Shown here: positions 18,651 through 26,183 of the stretch, one piece after another
Layout of the letters: every line of letters starts with the position of its first letter
Numbering within the stretch: the first letter of the stretch is position 1
Source: Oceanimonas aquatica
GTDB taxonomy: Bacteria > Pseudomonadota > Gammaproteobacteria > Enterobacterales > Aeromonadaceae
Direction of reading: 5' to 3'
Length of the DNA: 64,000 nt
Assembly: GCF_030732065.1 (NCBI RefSeq)
Contig: NZ_JAVBHX010000008.1
Coordinates: 62,001-126,000 of the forward strand
Translations under genes and position numbers: made by a program
Notes under the pieces: generated by a model
Databases searched by the model: none
What the model was told of the DNA's origin: nothing
Seen by the model: only the letters and a program-made list of their open reading frames with translations

Positions 18651-18680
18651 AAGCCGCGCTTTCGAGCGCGGCTTTTTTGT
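18651..18680 (+). terminator. Terminator of the cold-shock gene
   Basis: Perfect 10-bp stem AAGCCGCGCT/AGCGCGGCTT (18651-18674) with an extra-stable TTCG tetraloop and a six-base T-run. Confidence 0.95.
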
Positions 18681-18744
18681 GTCTGCATAAACCCCGCGCC
18701 CGTACCGTTATACTGTAAGCGAATCACCCGACAAGGCGGATTTC

Positions 18745-19929
18745 ATGGAAAGAGACTCCGTTATCAGGCTGGTTTTGTTGCTACTGCCCCTGATCCTGTT
18801 TGGCCCTCTGGGCATCGATATCTACCTGCCGGCCATTCCATCCATGGCCAGCCAGTTTGCGGCCAGCACCAAAGATATTCAGGTGAGCCTGTCGGTGTTT
18901 ATTCTGGCGCTGGGGCTGGGACAGCCTTTCTTTGGCCCCCTGGCCGATAACTACGGCCGCCGCCCGGTGGCGCTGACCGCCACCCTGTTGTTTTTGCTCG
19001 GCGCTCTGCTGGCAGTGCAGGCCCAGAGTGTTTCGGCCCTGCTGCTGGGCCGGTTAATCCAGGGGCTGGGAGCCTGTGCCGCCTCTGTGGTGGTATTTGC
19101 GGTGGTTCGCGACCGGCTAAGCGGCAATGACTGTGTTCGGGCTTATTGCTACCTCAACGGCACCCTCTGCCTGGCTCCTGCCCTGGCTCCCTTGCTGGGT
19201 GCCGGCCTCACCCTGAGCCTGGGCTGGCAGGCCAATTTCCTGTTTCTGGCCCTGTTCGCCCTGCTTACCCTGTTGCTGTGCCTGCGACAATTGCACGAAA
19301 GCCGCCCCGCACACACCCTGCGTCAGCCTCTGCTGTGTACCCGGCCCTATTGCGAGCTGTGGCGATATGGCGCCTTTCGTGCCTATGGCATTGCCTGCCT
19401 GGCGGCCATGGGCACCATGCTCACCTATGTCACCCTGGCGCCCATGGTACTGATGGAGCAAATGGGGCTGAACGAAACGGAGTTCGCCCTGGTGTTTGCC
19501 GGCAATGCCGGCCTGATTATGGCCACCAGCTTTACCGTGCCTCGCCTGAGCCGGCAACTGGAACGCCACCGAGTGGCGGAACTGGGTACAGGGTTACTGC
19601 TGGCAGGGGGCGCCGCCATGCTGTTTGGCGTACAGGCCGGCCTTGGCGTGGCCGGCTTTATGCTGCCCATGGCGCTGTGCTCGGTGGGTTTCTCCCTGAC
19701 GCTGGGGGCCGCTTCGGCCTCCGCCATGGCGCCTTTTGCCGACCGGGCCGGGCGCGCCGCGGCCCTGCTCGGTTGCCTGCAAATGGCGGGCGCCGCCGGC
19801 GTGTCTTTTGCCGCTTCACGGCTGCCCCTGCCGGCGGGCGAATCCTGCGCCCTGGCGATTGTATTGCTGTCGGGCTGCGCCCTGCTGGTATTGCAGCGCC
19901 TGCCCCACCGGCAGCAATGCCCGGTCTAA
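18745..19929 (+). CDS. MFS drug-efflux transporter, Bcr/CflA type
   Basis: A 394-residue major-facilitator protein with about 12 helices, probably a proton-coupled exporter of drugs or metabolites. The family start GIDIYLPAIPSMASQFAAS and the loop motif GPLADNYGRRPVAL (about 69-82) are characteristic of the DHA1 Bcr/CflA group, as is GRLIQGLGACAASVV. Its stop codon TAA overlaps the TAG of the convergent MFS gene in the four bases CTAA. The substrate cannot be told. Confidence 0.88.
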   Translation: MERDSVIRLVLLLLPLILFGPLGIDIYLPAIPSMASQFAASTKDIQVSLSVFILALGLGQPFFGPLADNYGRRPVALTATLLFLLGALLAVQAQSVSALLLGRLIQGLGACAASVVVFAVVRDRLSGNDCVRAYCYLNGTLCLAPALAPLLGAGLTLSLGWQANFLFLALFALLTLLLCLRQLHESRPAHTLRQPLLCTRPYCELWRYGAFRAYGIACLAAMGTMLTYVTLAPMVLMEQMGLNETEFALVFAGNAGLIMATSFTVPRLSRQLERHRVAELGTGLLLAGGAAMLFGVQAGLGVAGFMLPMALCSVGFSLTLGAASASAMAPFADRAGRAAALLGCLQMAGAAGVSFAASRLPLPAGESCALAIVLLSGCALLVLQRLPHRQQCPV

Positions 19930-21098
19930 AACCGGCCGGTGGCAAACACCGACAGTCCCTTCAGCACCAGGGCTCCCAGCATGACGCACAGTCCAAGAGT
20001 AAAGGCGGTATCCACACCAGCCTGGGCCAGTACCGCCGTCAGCAGGCTGGCACTGAGCATCTGCATGGCTCCCGACAGCGCCGCCGCCGAGCCGGCAGAA
20101 TCCCGGTAGGGCTCCAGCAGCCGGCTCATGGCATTGGGAAAGGCCATGCCGTTGCCCAGCGCCTGAATAAATACACCCGCCACCATCAGCCAGGGCTCAA
20201 GGGGCATCAGCATGATCCACAGCCCCGCCACCAGCTGAATAAAGGGACTGATGCGCAACACCTGCTCGGCCCGTACCCAGAACTGAATGCGATTGTTGAT
20301 AATGCCACCCAGCAGCAGCCCCAGCGCCGGCAGCAGGGCCCAGCGCCCATATTCCGCCGCACTCATGCCGATCTGATGCTGCATTACGTAAGGCAGCACC
20401 GATACCGAGGTCATCATCAAGGCAAACTGGCCCCAGAGCATGCCGCCATGGCCGAGAAAATGGCGCTGCCCCAGCAAAGCCCGGTAACTGCTGAGAATGC
20501 GTACCGGGTGCAGGCTGAGGCGCGGCCCACGGTGAGTCTCTTTGAAACGCGCCAGCAACACCAGCCACAACAGGGCCAGATACAGCAGCATGGCGGCGAA
20601 CACACTTTGCCAGCCGGCATAGTCACCCAGCATGCCACCCAGCGCCGGCGCCAGCACCGGCGTGATCGCCGCCGCCATGGCCATGTACGACAGCGCATTG
20701 CGCAGCGCCGGACCCTCAAAGCTGTCCCGCAGCATGGCCCGGGACACCACGGCACCACAGCCCGCCCCCAGCCCCTGCAGCAGCCGGCCGGCCAGCAGCC
20801 ATTCAAAGGTCACATTGGGCAGCAGGCACAGGCCCACTCCCGCCACGGCCAGCGCCAGCCCACCCAGCAGTACCGGGCGCCGGCCATGAGCATCGCACAG
20901 CGGCCCGTACAGCAACTGCACCGGGCCAAAGGCCAGCAGGTAGGCGGAGATCAGCCACTGTACCCGTTCCGGATCTTCAGCCAGGGCTTCACTGACAGCA
21001 GGTAACACGGGAAACACCAGTCCCAGACTGAACTGGCCAATACTGACGATAAGACAGGCCAGCACCATGATGGTGGTGCCGGAAACGGAAGAGGTCAC
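19926..21098 (-). CDS. MFS transporter (DHA1 drug efflux group, GTG start)
   Basis: A second 12-helix major-facilitator protein. The GTG at 21098 is preceded by AAGGAG at five-base spacing, giving 390 residues; a longer in-frame ORF adds a polar, unlikely N-terminus. The motif YGPLCDAHGRRPVLLGG (about 64-80) and GRLLQGLGAGCGAVVSRAMLRD mark the drug:proton antiporter-1 group. It is convergent with the Bcr/CflA-like gene, to which it is related but distant. It is divergent from the Hfq-like gene. Substrate unknown. Confidence 0.85.
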   Translation of the reverse strand: MTSSVSGTTIMVLACLIVSIGQFSLGLVFPVLPAVSEALAEDPERVQWLISAYLLAFGPVQLLYGPLCDAHGRRPVLLGGLALAVAGVGLCLLPNVTFEWLLAGRLLQGLGAGCGAVVSRAMLRDSFEGPALRNALSYMAMAAAITPVLAPALGGMLGDYAGWQSVFAAMLLYLALLWLVLLARFKETHRGPRLSLHPVRILSSYRALLGQRHFLGHGGMLWGQFALMMTSVSVLPYVMQHQIGMSAAEYGRWALLPALGLLLGGIINNRIQFWVRAEQVLRISPFIQLVAGLWIMLMPLEPWLMVAGVFIQALGNGMAFPNAMSRLLEPYRDSAGSAAALSGAMQMLSASLLTAVLAQAGVDTAFTLGLCVMLGALVLKGLSVFATGRF

Positions 21099-21272
21099 TT
21101 CGGCTCCTTTTTGCGAGATAAGAAAACAGGTGCGAGAAACCGCGACAGGATCGGGCTCACCCTTTGGCGGCCCGCTCCCTGAAATGAAGCATTTATTTAC
21201 GCTTTGCTTTGACAAGCCGGCCGTTCATTAAGCACAATCAAGATTGAAAAATAACAAAAAGGACTGACCGAC

Positions 21273-21644
21273 ATGACCGCCCCATCATCGAACCCCCAAT
21301 CGCTGCAGCAAGCCTTCTCATTGGGTAACGGGCAGGATGCGGCACTGAACTGGTTGCGCAAGAACCAGACCCACTGCGCCATTTTCCTGACCAATGGTAT
21401 CAAACTTGAAGGGATGATCAGTGCCTTTGACCAGTACAGCATTCTGCTGTCCGATCCTCGTGGCCAGCAGCAGCTGATCTACAAGGCCAAGATTTCCACC
21501 ATTTCTCCGGCCAGCCGTCGTCCGCCGCGCACCGGTGTGATCATCAACAAGCCCCGTCGTCCGCGCTACGACAATCATCATGATCACCACGGTCATCGGG
21601 AAGATCACCATCACGGTAACGACACCGGCAACGACGATCAGTAA
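21273..21644 (+). CDS. Divergent Hfq-like Sm protein with His-rich tail
   Basis: A 123-residue protein whose residues about 20-80 are an Hfq-type Sm fold: QDAALNWLRKN, AIFLTNGIKLEGMISAFDQYSILL (Sm1, in part) and YKAKISTISP (Sm2). Against E. coli Hfq it keeps Gln8, Asp9, Arg16 and Lys56 equivalents, but Tyr25 is Phe, Arg17 is Lys and the conserved YKHAIST has become YKAKIST, losing the His of the proximal U-binding pocket. The tail (about 95-123) is full of His and Asp. It is not in the usual miaA-hfq-hflX position, so it is probably a second Hfq. Confidence 0.8.
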   Translation: MTAPSSNPQSLQQAFSLGNGQDAALNWLRKNQTHCAIFLTNGIKLEGMISAFDQYSILLSDPRGQQQLIYKAKISTISPASRRPPRTGVIINKPRRPRYDNHHDHHGHREDHHHGNDTGNDDQ

Positions 21645-21667
21645 CCCGTCGTCCCGGTTGTTCAAGC

Positions 21668-21700
21668 CAAAAAAATGGCCGCTTGCGCGGCCATTTTTTA
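21668..21700. terminator. Bidirectional intrinsic terminator
   Basis: Long perfect stem AAAAATGGCCGC/GCGGCCATTTTT with loop TTGC (21671-21698), lying between the Hfq-like gene (+) and dapA (-), overlapping the dapA stop. Confidence 0.92.
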
Positions 21701-22570
21701 TATCAGTTCCAGCTCTTCCATTACCCGGCGAATGCGCGCCTTGGTGTCCTGCTGCAGCGGCACCACCGGAATGCGGCAGTGTTCGCTGGCCATGCCCAGC
21801 AACGACAGGGCGTACTTGGGGCAGGCCGGGTTGGGCTCGGCAAACAGTACCTGGTGCAGGGGCATCAGCTTGTCCTGCAGGGCACGGGCTTCTTCCCACT
21901 TGCCGGCCAGGGTCAGATCCTGCAGCTGGGCACACAGCCGCGGCGCCACGTTGGCGGTCACGGAAATACAGCCCTGACCGCCGCCCACGTTATAGGACAC
22001 GGCAGTGCCGTCTTCACCCGACAGCCAGGCAAAAGGCTTTTTAATCAGCTGACGCTCGGCCCAGGGACGATTCAGATCGCCGGTGGCATCCTTCACGCCC
22101 ACAATGCGCGGCAACTCGGCCATGCGCGCCAGGGTCTCGGGTTTGATGTCGACCACGGCACGGGGTGGAATGTTGTATACGATGATCGGCAGCTCGGTGG
22201 CGTCGTGCAGCATTTTAAAGTGAGCGTACAGACCGTCCTGGTTCGGGCGGTTGTAATAGCCGGCCACGTGCAGCGTGGCATTGGCTCCGGCTTCCTGAGC
22301 GCACACGCTGTATTCAATGGCTTCAACCGGATTATTGGAGCCGGCACCGGCAATCACCGGCACCCGGCCGGCGGCCTGCTCGGCCACGATTTCGATCACC
22401 CGGCAGTGTTCGTCGTGAGTCAGGGTCGGACTTTCCCCGGTGGTGCCCACCGGCACAAGGCCGTGCGTCCCTTCATCGATGTGCCAGTCAACCAGGCGGC
22501 GCAGGGACGCCTCGTCGAGCCGGTCACCGTCAAAGGGGGTAAGCAGGGCAACTAAAGAACCGCGAAACAT
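21698..22570 (-). CDS. dapA: 4-hydroxy-tetrahydrodipicolinate synthase
   Basis: Condenses pyruvate with aspartate semialdehyde, the first committed step to diaminopimelate and lysine. The 290 residues hold the Schiff-base Lys160 in VGVKDATGDL, Tyr132 in VYNIPPR and the GTTGES loop (42-47). Motifs such as SPTLTHDEH, GAGSNNPVEAIE, LSGEDGTA and GCISVTANVAPRLC resemble alphaproteobacterial DapA more than E. coli DapA (which has KEATGNL), and HVAGYYNRP replaces the usual VTPYYNRP. No bamC follows. AAGGAG precedes the ATG. A 200-base attenuator leader lies upstream. Confidence 0.95.
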   Translation of the reverse strand: MFRGSLVALLTPFDGDRLDEASLRRLVDWHIDEGTHGLVPVGTTGESPTLTHDEHCRVIEIVAEQAAGRVPVIAGAGSNNPVEAIEYSVCAQEAGANATLHVAGYYNRPNQDGLYAHFKMLHDATELPIIVYNIPPRAVVDIKPETLARMAELPRIVGVKDATGDLNRPWAERQLIKKPFAWLSGEDGTAVSYNVGGGQGCISVTANVAPRLCAQLQDLTLAGKWEEARALQDKLMPLHQVLFAEPNPACPKYALSLLGMASEHCRIPVVPLQQDTKARIRRVMEELELI

Positions 22571-22608
22571 GGAAACTCCTTCTCCTGATCAGAGGATTGA
22601 ATTTTGAA

Positions 22609-22646
22609 TTAAAAAACCCCGGGCGCGAAAGCGTAACCGGGGTTTT
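22609..22646 (-). terminator. Attenuator terminator in the dapA leader (3:4 hairpin)
   Basis: On the minus strand, arms AAAACCCCGG (22646-22637) and CCGGGGTTTT (22622-22613) pair fully, with a small inner CGC/GCG stem closed by a GAAA-complement loop, followed by T's to 22609. It lies 39 bp before the dapA ATG and after no other minus-strand gene, so it can only act on the dapA leader transcript. Confidence 0.88.
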
Positions 22647-22736
22647 GACAAGGGCTGGTCTGAACGAATCAGGCGTCGGTCACGCAAAAAAACAGGCCGC
22701 TTTACGTTTAAGCGGTTTGGTCGATTTGCGTTTGAC
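22631..22736 (-). promoter_or_regulatory. Competing leader RNA pairings (1:2 and antiterminator 2:3)
   Basis: Region 1 (22736-22725, GTCAAACGCAAA, Val-Lys-Arg-Lys codons) can pair with region 2 (22688-22679, TTTGCGTGAC) by ten pairs with a two-base bulge. Region 2 (22685-22677, GCGTGACCG, spanning the leader stop codon) can instead pair with region 3 (22639-22631, CGGTTACGC) by nine unbroken pairs including one G-U. Region 3 is also part of the terminator's first arm and loop. The three structures exclude one another in the classical attenuator order. Confidence 0.75.
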
Positions 22737-22748
22737 TGAAACTTGCAT
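22680..22748 (-). CDS. Lysine-rich leader peptide of dapA
   Basis: A 22-codon ORF beginning ATG CAA GTT TCA and ending TTT TTT GCG TGA. Residues run MQVSVKRKSTKPLKRK and then AACFFA. Lysine, always AAA, is at codons 6, 8, 11, 14 and 16, with Arg at 7 and 15, an extreme density in this GC-rich genome. AGG lies eight bases upstream of the ATG, about 24 bases from the predicted transcript start. The ORF contains attenuator region 1 and ends in region 2, so the ribosome's position would choose the downstream RNA fold. No homologue is known to me. Confidence 0.7.
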   Translation of the reverse strand: MQVSVKRKSTKPLKRKAACFFA

Positions 22749-22777
22749 GGATAACACCTGAAAAAACCTTGAAGAGC

Positions 22778-22806
22778 ATCTTTTGCCAACCACCGGCAAA
22801 TGTCAA
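22778..22806 (-). promoter_or_regulatory. dapA leader promoter
   Basis: Perfect -35 TTGACA (22806-22801), 17-base spacer, AAAGAT (22783-22778). The spacer contains the inverted repeat TTTGCC/GGCAAA (22782-22799), a possible operator. The predicted start near 22771 places a 24-base leader before the lysine-rich peptide. Its -35 overlaps the rsmC -35 on the other strand. Confidence 0.6.
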
Positions 22807-22828
22807 GGGGGGCCACGCCATGTATAAT
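22800..22828 (+). promoter_or_regulatory. rsmC promoter
   Basis: Perfect -10 TATAAT (22823-22828), 17 bases after ATGTCA (22800-22805; four of six -35 matches). It sits back to back with the dapA promoter, sharing the same -35 bases. Confidence 0.55.
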
Positions 22829-22860
22829 GCGGATTTTGCCAAATAAAGCAGGAACACTAC

Positions 22861-23880
22861 ATGTATGAGGCCCTGACCCCGGTCAGCGAGATGCTGAGCC
22901 GTAACCTGGACACCCTGTGCCATCAGCCACTGCTGGTGTGCGGCCTGCTGGAAGACGATCTGCCCGGGCTGCTGGCGGGGCACGGCCCGGCACCGCGGGT
23001 GTTTACCACCGACTTTCGCTACTTTCAGTGGCTGAACACGAGAAGCAACGTTAAACCCGAGTTTGGTGCCGTGCCCGCCACTGAGCCCGCCACCGGCCTG
23101 CTGCTGCTGATGCCCAAGGCCAAGGCCGAAGCCGAATACCTTCTGACCGCCTGCCTGCCATTACTGGCCCCTGGCGCCCCCGTGTTCATCGCCGGTGACA
23201 ACAAGGGCGGCGTCAAGGCCGCGCCCAAATTGCTGGCGCCTTACTGTGGCCATGTCAACAAACTCGACAGCGCCCGTCGCGCCAGCCTCTACCAGGCCGA
23301 GCTGAGCCGCCCCGCCTCCCCCCTGAAAAGCAGCGACTGGGTGATCCGCTACCCGCTGGCAGAAGAGCAACTCACCATCTGCACCCTGCCCGGCGTGTTC
23401 AGTGCCGATCACCTGGATGCAGGCACTCGGCTGTTGCTGAACAACACGGACAAGCTGCATGGCCGGGTGCTGGATTTTGGCTGCGGCGCCGGGGTCATTG
23501 GTGCCAGCCTGCTGAAGCGGCACCCCGGCATCGAACTGGAACAGATCGACATCAACGCCCTGGCACTGGAAGCCAGCCGTATAACCCTGGCCGAAAATGG
23601 CCTGCAGGCCAGTGTATATGCGTCCGACGGCCTGAACGAGGTACAGGGCCGCTTTGACTGCATCATCAGCAATCCGCCCTTTCATGCGGGCCTCAAGACC
23701 TTTTACAGCACCACCGAAACCCTGCTCAGCGAGGCCAAAGGCTATCTCAAGCCGGGTGGCAGCCTGTTGCTGGTGGCCAACGCCTTTTTGCCCTATCCGG
23801 AGCTGATTGAGCAAAGCTTTGGCCATTGCGACACCCTGGCCGCCAACGGCAGGTTCAAAATCTACCGGGCCCAGGCCTGA
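22861..23880 (+). CDS. rsmC: 16S rRNA m2G1207 methyltransferase
   Basis: Methylates G1207 of 16S rRNA using SAM. The 339 residues (E. coli 343) form a degenerate N-terminal and an active C-terminal methyltransferase domain. Matches include LPGVFSADHLDAGTRLLL, the SAM motif VLDFGCGAGVIGASLL (about 204-219), the catalytic IISNPPFHAG and the C-terminal VANAFLPYPELIEQSFG. AGGA lies about eight bases before the ATG. It is divergent from dapA. Confidence 0.96.
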   Translation: MYEALTPVSEMLSRNLDTLCHQPLLVCGLLEDDLPGLLAGHGPAPRVFTTDFRYFQWLNTRSNVKPEFGAVPATEPATGLLLLMPKAKAEAEYLLTACLPLLAPGAPVFIAGDNKGGVKAAPKLLAPYCGHVNKLDSARRASLYQAELSRPASPLKSSDWVIRYPLAEEQLTICTLPGVFSADHLDAGTRLLLNNTDKLHGRVLDFGCGAGVIGASLLKRHPGIELEQIDINALALEASRITLAENGLQASVYASDGLNEVQGRFDCIISNPPFHAGLKTFYSTTETLLSEAKGYLKPGGSLLLVANAFLPYPELIEQSFGHCDTLAANGRFKIYRAQA

Positions 23881-23908
23881 ACAGGACAAAACTGAGCCAT
23901 TTTTGAAC

Positions 23909-23935
23909 AAACGGCCGTAAAGGCCGTTTTTTTAT
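23909..23935 (+). terminator. Terminator of rsmC
   Basis: Stem AAACGGCC/GGCCGTTT (23909-23929) with loop GTAAA and a long T-run. Confidence 0.9.
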
Positions 23936-23956
23936 GTTTTTTCTAAAAAAAGCGTA

Positions 23957-23984
23957 TTGACGGCCGGTAAAAAATCTATAGAAT
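23957..23984 (+). promoter_or_regulatory. tRNA-Leu(CAG) array promoter
   Basis: TTGACG (23957-23962), 16-base spacer, TAGAAT (23979-23984), about 19 bases upstream of the first tRNA. Confidence 0.6.
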
Positions 23985-24002
23985 TCGCAGTCCTCAGCAC
24001 GG

Positions 24003-24088
24003 GCGAGGGTGGCGGAATTGGTAGACGCGCTAGCTTCAGGTGTTAGTGTCCTATGGACGTGGGGGTTCAAGTCCCCCCCTTCGCACCA
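24003..24088 (+). tRNA. tRNA-Leu (CAG), copy 1
   Basis: An 86-base class II tRNA with long variable arm and encoded CCA. The anticodon loop CTTCAGG gives CAG; the sequence is very close to the E. coli leuPQVT tRNA. Confidence 0.97.
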
Positions 24089-24139
24089 CACTGAGAAACA
24101 ATGACGGCCTCATTTAAAACAGCCGAACAATTTGAGCAT

Positions 24140-24225
24140 GCGAGGGTGGCGGAATTGGTAGACGCGCTAGCTTCAGGTGTTAGTGTCCTATGGACGTGGG
24201 GGTTCAAGTCCCCCCCTTCGCACCA
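24140..24225 (+). tRNA. tRNA-Leu (CAG), copy 2
   Basis: Identical to copy 1. The spacers before copies 2 and 3 share the motif AAAACAGCCGAACAAT. Confidence 0.97.
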
Positions 24226-24296
24226 AGCTTGACGGCTTGCGAACGGCTCAAATATCAACATGGTGGCCCATGTAAAACAGCCGAACAATCAGGTAT

Positions 24297-24382
24297 GCGA
24301 GGGTGGCGGAATTGGTAGACGCGCTAGCTTCAGGTGTTAGTGTCCTATGGACGTGGGGGTTCAAGTCCCCCCCTTCGCACCA
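24297..24382 (+). tRNA. tRNA-Leu (CAG), copy 3
   Basis: Identical to copies 1 and 2; end of the array. The following sequence to 24478 is AT-rich and shows no convincing hairpin terminator. Confidence 0.97.
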
Positions 24383-24478
24383 CGATTGTTGATTCAAGAC
24401 TCTCTTCTTTTGTACTTCCCTTGATCTTGCTTATCTGCTGAAACACCTTCTGTTTCTCAAATTTCTGCTGTTTGTCGT

Positions 24479-24685
24479 TCAGGCATAATCGCTCAGCATG
24501 ATTCCCAATGCCATGCCCAGTCCGGCCAGACCGCCCACCGGCAACCAGTACCAGTGCCGGCTCAGCGAGGGCGTGATCAGCGCCAGGGCAAACAACGCAA
24601 AGCCCGCACTCAGCCACAGGGTGAGCGACGATGCCGGCACCCACCACGCCAGGGTCAACCATCCCAATACCAGTAATACGACCAT
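24479..24685 (-). CDS. Small hydrophobic membrane protein, unknown
   Basis: A 68-residue protein I do not recognise. The ATG at 24685 follows a perfect AGGAGG at five-base spacing, strong evidence of translation; an upstream GTG at 24691 would overlap that site. Three hydrophobic stretches (about residues 1-18, 22-40 and 48-64) are consistent with two or three membrane helices. It stands alone between the tRNA-Leu array and the RlmCD-like gene. Confidence 0.7.
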   Translation of the reverse strand: MVVLLVLGWLTLAWWVPASSLTLWLSAGFALFALALITPSLSRHWYWLPVGGLAGLGMALGIMLSDYA

Positions 24686-24745
24686 TATCACCTCCTCACA
24701 CAGAGGGTGATAATAGTTATCAATTGCATTAATGGCAAGCGTTTA

Positions 24746-26083
24746 TTATTTCAGGACAAACAGCGCCACGGTTTCCACGTGCATGGTATGCGGGAACATG
24801 TCCACCGGCGTGGCCTGCACCAGTTCAAAACCGTGCTCATTCAGCCAGGCTGCATCCCGGGCCAGGCTTTTGGGATTGCACGACACATATACCAGCCGCG
24901 CCGGGCGCATGTGTGCCAGGGTGTTGAGCAGTTGTTCATCGCAGCCCTTGCGCGGCGGATCCACCACCACCACATCGGCAGCCAGCCCCTGCTCATACAG
25001 CGCCGGCACTACCTGCTCGGCGGCACCAGTATGAAAGGTAACGTTATCCGTGCCATTGCGCCCGGCGTTACGTTCGGCATCGGCCACCGCCTCGGGCACC
25101 AGTTCAATGCCGTGCACATGGGCGGCATGAGGCGCCAGAAACAGGCTGATGGTGCCGATGCCGCTGTAAAGATCAAACACGGTCTCATTGCCGGTCAGCG
25201 ACGCCAGACGCACCGCTTCCCGATACAGCACTTCGGTCTGGCGCGGATTGATCTGGTAAAACGACAGCGCCGAGATATCGAACTGCAGCTCGCCGAGGGT
25301 GTCGGAAATGGTGCTTTCCCCCCACAGGGTGCGTACCTGCTGGCCCAGCACCCGGTTGCCGCTGGCCTCGTTAAGACAAAGCTGCACGCTGGCCATGTTG
25401 GGCACTTGCGCAAGCAGCTCAACCAGAGCGGCAAGGGCCGGAGCTGCCGGCTCTTCGGCCACCACCAGCACCACCATGAGTTCACCGCTGTGCACACCAT
25501 CGCGCACCATCAGGTAACGCACACAGCCACTATGGTGCGCTTCGTTAAAGGCCGGTACCGCCCACTCACGCATCCACTGGCGCACCAGCGCGGTGATCTC
25601 GGCGGTTACCGGGGCCTGCACCCGGCACAGCTCAATTTCCACCAGCTGGTGGCTGTGTTTGGCATAAAAGCCGATGGTGGGGCCCGGCTGCACCGCGAAC
25701 TGGGTCTTGTTGCGGTAATGAAAGGGCTCGCTCATGCCCAGGATATCGCCCACCGGACAATCGAGGCCGCGCTCTTCCAGTGCGCTCAGCAGCAGGCCGC
25801 GCTTCAGCTCCAACTGGGTGGCATAGTCCATCACCCTGAGCTGGCAGCCGCCACAGGCGGTGTGGGGGCAGAAATCGGCACAGCGGCCCGGCGCCGGCGT
25901 CAGCACTCGCCGAAGCTCGGCCTGGGCATAGCGGGGTTTGGCCAGGGTTACCCTCGCCTCCACCTCGTCGCCGGGCAGGGCCCCGGCCACGTAAACGGGC
26001 TTGCCGTCATGGCTGGCGATGCCATCGCCCTTGTCGGTAAGGCTGTGAACGGAAAGGGTAAGCAACTGGCCGGTCTTGAACAT
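24746..26083 (-). CDS. 23S rRNA m5U methyltransferase, RlmD/RlmCD type
   Basis: SAM-dependent uracil-C5 methyltransferase of 23S rRNA. The ATG at 26083 (MFKTGQLLTL, 445 residues) was chosen over upstream TTG/GTG codons. Parts are a TRAM domain (about 1-60), a 4Fe-4S cysteine set in CADFCPHTACGGC (about 69-81) with a later Cys in LCRVQ, the SAM motif VFDLYSGIGTISLFLAP, VVVDPPRKGCDEQLL and the catalytic Cys in VYVSCNPKSLARD. The DPPRKGCD form and the DMFPHTMHVETV end recall the Gram-positive RlmCD (m5U747 and m5U1939) rather than E. coli RlmD, so the target site is uncertain. Confidence 0.88.
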   Translation of the reverse strand: MFKTGQLLTLSVHSLTDKGDGIASHDGKPVYVAGALPGDEVEARVTLAKPRYAQAELRRVLTPAPGRCADFCPHTACGGCQLRVMDYATQLELKRGLLLSALEERGLDCPVGDILGMSEPFHYRNKTQFAVQPGPTIGFYAKHSHQLVEIELCRVQAPVTAEITALVRQWMREWAVPAFNEAHHSGCVRYLMVRDGVHSGELMVVLVVAEEPAAPALAALVELLAQVPNMASVQLCLNEASGNRVLGQQVRTLWGESTISDTLGELQFDISALSFYQINPRQTEVLYREAVRLASLTGNETVFDLYSGIGTISLFLAPHAAHVHGIELVPEAVADAERNAGRNGTDNVTFHTGAAEQVVPALYEQGLAADVVVVDPPRKGCDEQLLNTLAHMRPARLVYVSCNPKSLARDAAWLNEHGFELVQATPVDMFPHTMHVETVALFVLK

Positions 26084-26183
26084 GATGTGCACTCTGAATC
26101 GCAAAACACCGGCCGAGCCGGCAAAGCGCGAAGTTTACCCGAGCCGGCCCCTTCGCAACAGTCTGCCGGCACTGTGCTCGATG

